IMG/VR virus record: IMGVR_UViG_3300012009_000013 | Coordinates: 1-23,709 of that record | Direction: 5' to 3' (one strand) | DNA: 23,709 bases | Origin: a virus | Shown: positions 13,653-20,536 of the stretch, in pieces | How positions within the stretch are numbered: position 1 is the first letter of the stretch | Layout: each line of letters starts with the position of its first letter | Translations under genes and position numbers: made by a program | The notes under the pieces: model-generated | What the model was told of the DNA's origin: nothing | The model's database searches: none | Seen by the model: the letters and a program-made list of their open reading frames with translations, nothing else

Positions 13653-14329
13653 TTGCGGTTCCTCTGCATACCGGCATTCACCGCCGCACGCTCGACTGTC
13701 TTTTGCAATTGCAGCACAGTCGAGTATACCAAAGCAATATTGTGATCCTGCGGGGCGGCGATGAGCACATCTCCGACGCAAAAACCCGCATTGCCTGGAA
13801 ATACAACCAGGCGCGGGACATGCTTCTGCAGGGGAACTATGATTTCCTGCTGACAATCGAGCAGGACATAGTGTTCGAGCAGGACGCGCTTGCCAGGATG
13901 CTCGCCACGATGGAAGAGCATTGCGCCGATGTCGGTTATGGTCTGTATTGCTTGCGCCAACCGCCATTCTATCGGTGGAATGTGTTTCCCGCTATGGACC
14001 CCGAGACGTTCACCGGGCAATCGCTGTCCTTTTTCCCAGAGATGGCGAGGGGGGCGTGGGGAAAGGTCATCGAATGCGATGGACAGGGAAACGGATTTAC
14101 CCTCATCCGTCGTCGCGTTCTCGAACGCATCCGCTACCGCGTGGAAAAACGCGGTGCTGTGGGGGCGCATAGCTCACAAGACACCTATTTTGCGTTTGAT
14201 TGTATGGATGCGGGGATTAAGCAGGTGTGCGATCTGTCCATCATCTGTGGGCATATTGATTATCAGGATGGCAGGTTCGTCACACTGTGGCCAGATATAA
14301 ATGAGCAGAAAATGCACAGGCAGGATTGA
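13637..14329 (+). CDS. GT-A-like glycosyltransferase
   Basis: This 230-aa protein looks like a GT-A-fold nucleotide-sugar glycosyltransferase. The N-terminus MPNVLIAVPLHTG is the first strand, then a helix and IVILRGGDEHISDAKTRIA. DFLLTIEQDIVF carries EQD at 75-77, in the place of the metal-binding DxD. A downstream GNGFTLIRRRVLERI strand-helix and an HSSQDTYFAFDC segment fit the acceptor side. ATG 13637 has GGAGG about 5 nt upstream; an upstream in-frame ATG lies inside the preceding gene. It is co-directional with the tail genes and adjacent to a second glycosyltransferase. Likely targets are virion proteins or host surface glycans; the sugar is unknown. Confidence 0.8.
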   Translation: MPNVLIAVPLHTGIHRRTLDCLLQLQHSRVYQSNIVILRGGDEHISDAKTRIAWKYNQARDMLLQGNYDFLLTIEQDIVFEQDALARMLATMEEHCADVGYGLYCLRQPPFYRWNVFPAMDPETFTGQSLSFFPEMARGAWGKVIECDGQGNGFTLIRRRVLERIRYRVEKRGAVGAHSSQDTYFAFDCMDAGIKQVCDLSIICGHIDYQDGRFVTLWPDINEQKMHRQD

Positions 14330-14331
14330 TT

Positions 14332-15441
14332 ATGAATAAATACCCTACACTGACAATAATCACGGCATTGAGCAGGCCAGGATACATGCCCCAAATTTTC
14401 AGGAGCATCAATGCCGCCGAGGGGCATAACCTGAATTTGCGCCATGTCGTTATTTATCCGCACGGGGCGACGCACCCCGGCGATGGGCGAGCGGACATGG
14501 CGCGGAACGTTGATGCTGCTCTATCCAATATCGGGGATGGATGGGTCTGGATTTTGGATGATGATAATTCAGTGCATCCATCATTTTTCCGTCGCTTGGA
14601 GGAGGAGATAGCCGCGCATCCTGACAAAGAGGCAATTGTTTTTTCGCAGGAGCGGTCCGACGCACTACGCTATCTGAAGGCCGCCCCTGAGAATGTGCGG
14701 GTAGGAAGTATTGATACTGCCCAATTTGTCTTGCAACGGGGACTGATAGGGAAATATCGGTGGAATGATCTGCCCACCCATGATGGTATTTTTATCGAGC
14801 AGATTTTCAATGATCATCCCACAGCATTTCATTTCGTGGATGATGTTCTCTGCTATTTCAATCGCCAGAGGGATGGCGCACCGCGACCAGTAATGGTCAA
14901 TCTGGGCTGCGGCTCGGATGTCCGCGAGGGATGGGTCAACATTGACAGCACACCTCGCGCAGGAGTGCGGGCGCACGACATAAGGCAGGGGATGCCATTT
15001 TTCAACAATTCTGTGGATTATATCTATGCATCCCATGTTCTGGAACATCTCGATTATGCCGTGGCTCTCAAACTACTCGACGAATGCCATCGAGCATTGC
15101 TACCTGGCGGGGTGTTGCGTCTTGTTTTGCCAGACGTTCCGCGGATGCTGCAGGACTATGCCCGTGGCAATGTTTCGGAATGGCGCGGGTTTGATAATTT
15201 CGTCCGCGCTGCAATCCCCGGCGTGGATACCCCGCAACCCATTGACTACGTCAACGCGCTAATTTTCAATGTGCCTCGCGACCCGCACCGCTACGTGTGG
15301 GATGTTCCGCGCCTGGTTGATTCCCTGCGCAGGGCAGGCTTTGCCACCGCTGAACAGATGGAACATGATAGCAGGATTGATCGGGACGACCCGCTGAGGG
15401 TCAATCATTCATTTTATGTTGAAGCTCACAAGGAGGGCTAA
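14332..15441 (+). CDS. Glycosyltransferase-methyltransferase fusion protein
   Basis: This 369-aa protein has two enzymatic halves. Residues 1 to about 180 form a GT-A glycosyltransferase: PTLTIITALSRPGY at the N-terminus and the metal-binding DDD at 76-78 in WILDDDNSVHPSF. Residues from about 187 form a class I SAM-dependent methyltransferase: motif I VNLGCGSD from 189, an acidic NIDSTP after the second strand, SVDYIYASHVLEHLDY, and LLPGGVLRLVLPD, matching the Methyltransf_11-type pattern used by sugar and lipid methylases. The fused architecture suggests adding a sugar and methylating it. ATG 14332 is preferred over TTG 14326. It directly follows the first glycosyltransferase and precedes a Ser/Thr-rich virion-type protein. 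Confidence 0.85.
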   Translation: MNKYPTLTIITALSRPGYMPQIFRSINAAEGHNLNLRHVVIYPHGATHPGDGRADMARNVDAALSNIGDGWVWILDDDNSVHPSFFRRLEEEIAAHPDKEAIVFSQERSDALRYLKAAPENVRVGSIDTAQFVLQRGLIGKYRWNDLPTHDGIFIEQIFNDHPTAFHFVDDVLCYFNRQRDGAPRPVMVNLGCGSDVREGWVNIDSTPRAGVRAHDIRQGMPFFNNSVDYIYASHVLEHLDYAVALKLLDECHRALLPGGVLRLVLPDVPRMLQDYARGNVSEWRGFDNFVRAAIPGVDTPQPIDYVNALIFNVPRDPHRYVWDVPRLVDSLRRAGFATAEQMEHDSRIDRDDPLRVNHSFYVEAHKEG

Positions 15442-15445
15442 GCAA

Positions 15446-15832
15446 ATGGCTACCATTACAGTAGTTGAAGGCGTTGGTTCGCATCCAGGCTCCCCCGCGT
15501 CAAGTGGCGGGGCGACTGGGGCTAGTTTGACATCTCTGGATAGCGGCACAAGCGCGAATAGTTGGGCTGCAAAACGCGGTGACATACTATTCGTGTTGAG
15601 CGATGCCGCATCGAGTGGCGATACCCTGAGCATCACTATTGATGGACAGACAAACCCCTATGGGGAACAATCCGATAAGACCGTGACATCCCTCGCCCAG
15701 GGGGGATTTGCCATATTTGATTTCGATAATCTAGAGGGGTGGGCTGATAGCGGCGACAAAGTTTATGTTTCCATTACGACCAACGGCACCGCCACGGCAA
15801 AGGGCTTTGTCTCGCGCCAATACCAGGGATAG
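15446..15832 (+). CDS. Ser/Thr/Gly-rich probable virion protein
   Basis: This 128-aa protein is rich in Ser, Thr, Gly and Asp, with a low-complexity N-terminal part (PASSGGATGASLTSLDSGTS) and a beta-rich remainder (GDTLSITIDGQ, DKVYVSITTNGTATAKG). No family recognised. ATG 15446 is preceded by AGGAGGG. It sits immediately upstream of the tail tube gene and immediately downstream of the glycosyltransferases. A decoration or secondary tail protein is plausible, and the Ser/Thr content makes it a candidate glycosylation substrate; both ideas are inference. Confidence 0.62.
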   Translation: MATITVVEGVGSHPGSPASSGGATGASLTSLDSGTSANSWAAKRGDILFVLSDAASSGDTLSITIDGQTNPYGEQSDKTVTSLAQGGFAIFDFDNLEGWADSGDKVYVSITTNGTATAKGFVSRQYQG

Positions 15833-15841
15833 GAGCACATA

Positions 15842-16285
15842 ATGCCTGATTGTTCAACAGCAACTGCCAGATGGGGGGCCGGCTCCAAACTCTGGCGTTA
15901 TGATGAGGATGCCAGCACCTGGGAGGAGATTGCATATATCTCCGACCTCGGCATCCCATCGCCAGAGGTCGGCAGCATCGAGACGACCTACCACGGGAGC
16001 GGAGGCACAAAAACATTCATTCCTGGAGAGACAGACCCAGGGACGATTGATGTCTCCATGAATTGGAACCCGACAGAGACATCGCACAACATTATTTATG
16101 CCGACCGAGACGCGAAGCAGGTGAAAAAATACAAGGTCGAGGTGGTTGACGGGTCGTCTGGGGATGTCCTTGAGACATATGATTTCTGTGGATTTGTGAC
16201 GCAAATCTCCCCAGAGGTTCCTCTCGACGACCGCATCACTGCGACGGTGACGATCCAACTCACCGGGGAGGTGGCGCGACGATGA
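15842..16285 (+). CDS. Major tail tube protein
   Basis: This 147-aa protein is the likely tail tube subunit, forming the hexameric rings through which DNA passes. Typical features are a beta-rich chain with IPSPEVGSIETTYHGSGGTK, the PGETDPGTIDVSMNWNP turn, a following helix, then KYKVEVVDGS and a final ITATVTIQLTGE strand, all familiar from siphophage tube proteins. ATG 15842 is preceded by AGGAG. The stop overlaps the chaperone start as ATGA. Its place just before the chaperone and tape measure genes makes the assignment strong. Confidence 0.86.
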   Translation: MPDCSTATARWGAGSKLWRYDEDASTWEEIAYISDLGIPSPEVGSIETTYHGSGGTKTFIPGETDPGTIDVSMNWNPTETSHNIIYADRDAKQVKKYKVEVVDGSSGDVLETYDFCGFVTQISPEVPLDDRITATVTIQLTGEVARR

Positions 16286-16638
16286 GCGTAATAGGGCGTG
16301 ATTTTTTTGACCGGCAGGCAATACCATACCGCGATGTTCCTGTGCGTTTCCCCACGCAGGATGGATGGGAGGAGCAGACAATCCGCATCATTCCAATGTC
16401 TGCCCGCGACCTCAATGAAATGCGCGATAGGGAGGAACGGGATTTCAGCACGGTAGCGATGGTTGTTTGCCGATGCATGGTTGATGAGAATCTCGCACGG
16501 ATTTTCAATGAGGACGAGGTCGAGAGATTTATGGATCGTTGGGGGTCGGGGGGGATCATCAAATCCCTGGTCGGGCCCCTGATGGAATTGAGCGGGTTGG
16601 CTGCCGACCCCCCAGCCAGTGGCAGCGAGGCAGGCTGA
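16282..16638 (+). CDS. Tail assembly chaperone, short form (gpG-like)
   Basis: This 118-aa protein is the probable gpG-like chaperone that coats the tape measure protein during tail assembly. It is charged and helical (IIPMSARDLNEMRDREERDF) and lies between the tube and tape measure genes, the conserved position. Near its 3' end is the heptamer C-CCC-CCA at 16608-16614, in the correct register for -1 frameshifting into the next frame. ATG 16282 overlaps the tube gene stop. Sequence similarity in this family is low; position and the slippery site carry the call. Confidence 0.82.
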   Translation: MSVIGRDFFDRQAIPYRDVPVRFPTQDGWEEQTIRIIPMSARDLNEMRDREERDFSTVAMVVCRCMVDENLARIFNEDEVERFMDRWGSGGIIKSLVGPLMELSGLAADPPASGSEAG

Positions 16639-16958
16639 CAATGTTTCGTCTGGCCCTCGCTGCCGGCGGGGATTATATTTACAATCCTGAATTGCTCCTA
16701 TCTATGCCAGCACAAACATGGATGGCATGGGAGCAATTCCTGGAATATGAACATGTTGGCGGGGCATGGGACGATTGGCGGGCCGGAATGATTGCCAGCA
16801 CAATCGCAAACGCCAACCGAGACCCAAAGAAGCGAAAAAAACCTTTCGCCCCGCAGGATTTTATACCGAAGCACACCTCCCCCCCGCGGGCAGCGACCCC
16901 GCAGGAATTAGCAGAGAAATTAAGGGCAATCAAGAGAGCGCATGGCCGATCCACTTGA
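16282..16958 (+). CDS. Tail assembly chaperone, frameshifted long form (gpGT-like)
   Basis: A -1 slip on CCCCCCA (16608-16614) would join the short chaperone to the open frame that continues to 16958, giving about 225 aa. The extension includes YNPELLLSMPAQTWMAWEQF and a basic, Pro-rich C-terminus (DPKKRKKPFAPQDF), consistent with a gpT-like domain that contacts tube subunits. The extension frame also has its own ATG at 16641, two bases after the short-form stop, so independent translation of a 105-aa protein is an alternative. It overlaps the tape measure start by 17 bases. Coordinates span the joined product. Confidence 0.72.
16608..16614 (+). promoter_or_regulatory. -1 ribosomal frameshift slippery heptamer
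   Basis: CCCCCCA is read as C-CCC-CCA in the short chaperone frame, which fits X-XXY-YYZ. The destination frame is the -1 frame that is open to 16958. The zero-frame stop lies 22 bases downstream of the heptamer (16636-16638). A stimulatory structure was not modelled. Confidence 0.65.
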
Positions 16959-19857
16959 AGAACTGAATATCCTGCTCAATCTCGACAATTCACCTCTATT
17001 TAAGGGACTGGATGGAGCCACCCGCGAGATTGGGGCATTTTCAAGCAAAGCTGTTGGGCTGCTCTCGACTGGATTGATCGCCGGGGCGGCCGCCGCGGCC
17101 GCTGCTGTTGTGGGGATTGGCGCGGCGGCTATTTCTGTTGCGTCGGATTTTCGGTCGGCGCAACGCGACATCCAGGCATCCCTGGGCGCAACAGGGGATG
17201 ATGCAGAGCGTCTGGCTGGAATAGCCAATGATGTTTTTGTTCAGGGGTTCGGCGGTTCGATGGAGGAAGCTACCGACACCCTGATCATGGTTCGCCAGCA
17301 GATGCAGGGTCTGGCGGAGGAGGATCTCGCGCAGGCGACAAAATCCGCATTGCTCCTGTCTGAGGTATTTGGCGACGATCTTGAAAAAACCACCAACGCC
17401 GCTGGTACATTGATGAAACAGTTCGGGCTGGAGGGGCAGCAAGCGTTCGATTTCATCACCGCAGGATACCAGCAGGGGGCTGATACCTCCGACGATTTCC
17501 TGGACACAATCAGCGAATACTCAAATCAGTTTGCATCCCTCGGTTTCACTGCCGATGAGTTTTTCAGTACCATGCAGTCGGGGTCACAGGGCGGAGTGCT
17601 CGGCCTCGACAAAGTTGCCGATCTGGTCAAGGAATTTGGCGTGCGAATGCAGGACGGGTCGGACACCACCAGCGAGGCCCTGGAGATGCTCTTTGCTACC
17701 GTGGGGGATGGCAATACCGATATAGAGGGGATGCGCGCTGCCCTCGATAATGCCTCCGCGGCGGTCAAAAAAAATCAGGATGCTATTGAGGCGGCCGAGG
17801 GGGCATATGAGTCCAGCAGTCAGGTCGTCGAGGATCTCACGGACAAACTCGACGAAGCGCGCCGCGAACTTGACGAACTGTCGCGCCCCCGTCTGGCGGG
17901 AATGCAGGAATATGACGACCAGATTTTTAGCCTCGAACAGCAAGCCAACCGGGCGAGGCTTTCCCTGCTCGACCTCGAACAGGGAACCCCGCAATTCGAG
18001 AATGCGCAGGCAAACCTTGACCGCATCAACGAACAGATAGACCGACTGGCATTGGAGCGAGACATCGAATTCGAGCCGCAATTGCGCGCAATCGAGCAGG
18101 CTGCGGAGGAGGCGGCCGGTACGAGCGGCCCTCTGATGACATTCGACCAGGCAATGGCGCAGATTGCGGACAAAAAAACCGAAATATCGGGATTGTCCGC
18201 AGAATTGGAGAACGCAAGGGCGCAGGCGGCCGCAGATGCTGCCGAGGTCGAACGTCTGACCGCACAACATGAAGATCTCGTCAACACACTGGAAAATGTC
18301 AAAACAGAATTTGCCGATCTGACACAGCCTGCCCGAGATATGCTCGATGCAATTGCATCCGGCGAGATGACCGTCGCTGACGCATTCCCGCAGATCCTGG
18401 ACATGCTGCGCCAGATAGAAGATCCGATCAAGCAAAACACCATTGGGGTCGCACTGTTCGGAACTCAGTGGGAGGACATGACAGCGTCCGGCGTGCTCGC
18501 CATTGACACAACACTATCCAGCATGGAGGACATGCAAGGGGCAGCGCAGCAAATGGAAGCCGCAACCGACAACGCGGGACGCACCATGTCATCTGCATGG
18601 CGACAGATCATGGACGCATTGCGCCCCCTGGGGGAAATGCTCCTCAATCTGGTTGGTGTTATTTTCCCCGTCATCGCTGCGGCGGTTCCCCCGATTGTCG
18701 CGGCAATCCAGGGAATTACCGGGGCGATACAATCCCTGTTTTCTGGCTTTGGTGATGGTGGCATTGACATGTCATGGCTCCAGGGATTGCAGGCGCAGAT
18801 AGCGGGATACATGGAATGGGCGGAGGCTGCATGGGTACGTCTGGGGGATGCATTGTCCGGCCCTATCCAAAAACTCCGCGATACAGTTATCTCGCTGTTT
18901 GAGAATCTATTCGCGTCACTGCAGAACCTGTTCGGCGCAATTATGCCGGTGTTGTCGGAATTCTGGGCGCAGCACGGGCAAGACATCGAACGCACAACCC
19001 AGGAATTCTACACGATGATCATTGAGATCATCACTGCCGCCCTGCAATTGATTGAGGCGATTATCATTCCCGTTCTCAACTACATTGCCGACTATTGGGA
19101 ACAGCATGGAGACGAGATAATAGCCACACTGAAGTCCGCGTGGGACATCATTTCCAATGTCATTATGATCGCCCTCGATGTCATCAAAACCATAATCCAG
19201 ATTGCGCTCGCCATTATCCAGGGCGATTGGGAGGGGGCATTCAATCTATTTGCCGAATTCTCCGCCCGGACGATGCAACGCATCCTGGACATTATCAACG
19301 ATGCAGTCACTCTGATCATCAATGCATTCAAGAGCATTGTGCGGGGGATTTCCAACATCGGCGGCATGTTCCTGGAAGCGGCGCAGGGGATCGGCAAGGC
19401 CATCATTGATGGGATTGTCGGGTCAATCACTGGTGGCGTGGGGCGTGTTGTTGATGGGTTGAAAAATGCGGTCGGCTCGGCGGTTGATGGAGCGAAAGGC
19501 CTGCTCGGCATTCAATCCCCCTCGACCGTGGCGGCCGAGCAAATAGGCAAGCCCATCATTGAGGGTGTAGTTGGGGCTATCATGCGAGGTGTTCCCAGTA
19601 TCGAGGGGGCAATGGGGAGCATGTCCAATGCCATCGCAGCATCGCCACCACCCCCGACACCTGCAACCGCATCCATCGCAACACCCGCAGCTATGCCGGC
19701 CGGGGGCAACACCGCGACCATGACTATCAATCTGAATGGAGAATTCCGTGTTGACACCGAGGAGCGACAGCAGGACTTGATCCGTCAGATCGAGGATGTT
19801 GCCAGGCGCGTCATTGGGGCGCAGGTTGATGATATTTTCGTCCGGGGGATATTATGA
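16942..19857 (+). CDS. Tail tape measure protein
   Basis: At 971 aa this is the longest gene and sets the tail length; at roughly 0.15 nm per residue it implies a tail near 145 nm (estimate). The N-terminus has an Ala/Gly-rich hydrophobic segment (about 38-68, GLIAGAAAAAAAVVGIGAAA). A TP901-type region with repeated helices follows. Residues about 270-465 are a long coiled coil rich in Glu, Gln and Arg. A second hydrophobic segment (about 565-600, LVGVIFPVIAAAVPPIVAAI) and further amphipathic helices come after it. The end contains GIQSPSTVAAEQIGKPI, a recurring tape-measure C-terminal motif, then an Ala/Pro-rich linker. ATG 16942 overlaps the chaperone frame; the stop overlaps the next ATG. 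Confidence 0.95.
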   Translation: MADPLEELNILLNLDNSPLFKGLDGATREIGAFSSKAVGLLSTGLIAGAAAAAAAVVGIGAAAISVASDFRSAQRDIQASLGATGDDAERLAGIANDVFVQGFGGSMEEATDTLIMVRQQMQGLAEEDLAQATKSALLLSEVFGDDLEKTTNAAGTLMKQFGLEGQQAFDFITAGYQQGADTSDDFLDTISEYSNQFASLGFTADEFFSTMQSGSQGGVLGLDKVADLVKEFGVRMQDGSDTTSEALEMLFATVGDGNTDIEGMRAALDNASAAVKKNQDAIEAAEGAYESSSQVVEDLTDKLDEARRELDELSRPRLAGMQEYDDQIFSLEQQANRARLSLLDLEQGTPQFENAQANLDRINEQIDRLALERDIEFEPQLRAIEQAAEEAAGTSGPLMTFDQAMAQIADKKTEISGLSAELENARAQAAADAAEVERLTAQHEDLVNTLENVKTEFADLTQPARDMLDAIASGEMTVADAFPQILDMLRQIEDPIKQNTIGVALFGTQWEDMTASGVLAIDTTLSSMEDMQGAAQQMEAATDNAGRTMSSAWRQIMDALRPLGEMLLNLVGVIFPVIAAAVPPIVAAIQGITGAIQSLFSGFGDGGIDMSWLQGLQAQIAGYMEWAEAAWVRLGDALSGPIQKLRDTVISLFENLFASLQNLFGAIMPVLSEFWAQHGQDIERTTQEFYTMIIEIITAALQLIEAIIIPVLNYIADYWEQHGDEIIATLKSAWDIISNVIMIALDVIKTIIQIALAIIQGDWEGAFNLFAEFSARTMQRILDIINDAVTLIINAFKSIVRGISNIGGMFLEAAQGIGKAIIDGIVGSITGGVGRVVDGLKNAVGSAVDGAKGLLGIQSPSTVAAEQIGKPIIEGVVGAIMRGVPSIEGAMGSMSNAIAASPPPPTPATASIATPAAMPAGGNTATMTINLNGEFRVDTEERQQDLIRQIEDVARRVIGAQVDDIFVRGIL

Positions 19858-20183
19858 CCAACGACACGCAACGCGGAATAGGCCGCGGGGGGAACAACAA
19901 CCTGCGTCGGATGCTCCAAGCAACATTGCAAAAAATGACGGCTAGCACCGCTGCGGCTATCGCGCAATCGCAACAGCAATCGCAACAGCAAAATCCCTCA
20001 TCCTGGCCTATCAAGGTCAACACCGCTCGAACACTCGCGGAAAATATCCAGATTGTCCTGGATTACCTGACTGTTGATGCCCGTCTCGTTGTGAATGGGC
20101 ATATGCGCATCCTGACCGGGGAACTGGATATTGATGCCGATGGATATGTAGAGATTGGACCAGATGGGGACATCCAACTATGA
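19854..20183 (+). CDS. Small hypothetical tail protein with Gln repeat
   Basis: This 109-aa protein begins in an ATGA overlap with the tape measure stop and ends in an ATGA overlap with the next gene, so it is well embedded in the tail operon. The N-terminal half is basic and helical, followed by a Gln/Ser tract encoded by a 12-nt tandem repeat. The C-terminal part (VDARLVVNGHMRILTGELDIDADGY, quoted as the motif LVVNGHMRIL) is beta-rich and resembles the strand-rich modules of phage tail tip or fibre attachment proteins. No family recognised. Confidence 0.68.
   Translation: MTNDTQRGIGRGGNNNLRRMLQATLQKMTASTAAAIAQSQQQSQQQNPSSWPIKVNTARTLAENIQIVLDYLTVDARLVVNGHMRILTGELDIDADGYVEIGPDGDIQL
19965..19988 (+). 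repeat. 12-nt tandem repeat encoding a Gln-rich tract
   Basis: CAATCGCAACAG occurs twice in direct succession (19965-19976, 19977-19988) and a third partial unit CAA follows. It encodes alternating Gln and Ser and is in frame, so copy-number changes would preserve the reading frame. Confidence 0.85.
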
Positions 20184-20536
20184 GCTGCACGATCTCCTGG
20201 GACACCCTGACCAATGGCACAATATCGGCGCAATATAAATTCAGGTTGAACAATGGGCAATTCCCCTATGCGTTCGGGCCCGATCTGTTCGATGAGCACA
20301 ACCATCCCGAAAGTGAGAATACCACAATCTATTATCTGGGCACAGGCTCCCCCGAATTCGAGGTCGAGGTGCTCTGCCCATCCGCAGTAGAATTTGCAAA
20401 ATTGGTATCCCTGCGCGGAACTCCCGGCGTGACTGTGAGCGGGCAGACCTGGATAATGACATTTCAACCACGCTCGGCGCAGGTGTGGGAATCGTCGGGC
20501 TATCATGTTGTCAGGGCGAGGTTCAAACGCATATGA
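20180..20536 (+). CDS. Hypothetical tail protein (distal-tail region)
   Basis: This 118-aa beta-rich protein lies between the tape measure module and the large hub protein, the usual place of small distal tail components. It shows LTNGTISAQYKFRLNNGQF, FEVEVLCPSAVEFAKL and a final HVVRARFKRI strand. Both ends overlap neighbours as ATGA. Three Cys residues are present without an obvious metal pattern. I do not recognise a family; a distal tail or baseplate-adaptor role is inferred from position only. Confidence 0.68.
   Translation: MSCTISWDTLTNGTISAQYKFRLNNGQFPYAFGPDLFDEHNHPESENTTIYYLGTGSPEFEVEVLCPSAVEFAKLVSLRGTPGVTVSGQTWIMTFQPRSAQVWESSGYHVVRARFKRI

Noticed and set aside
17584-18435. Minus-strand open frame opposite the tape measure coiled coil
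   Set aside because: Its composition (many Leu, Cys, Arg) mirrors the complementary strand of Gln/Glu/Ala codons; the tape measure frame is clearly the real one.
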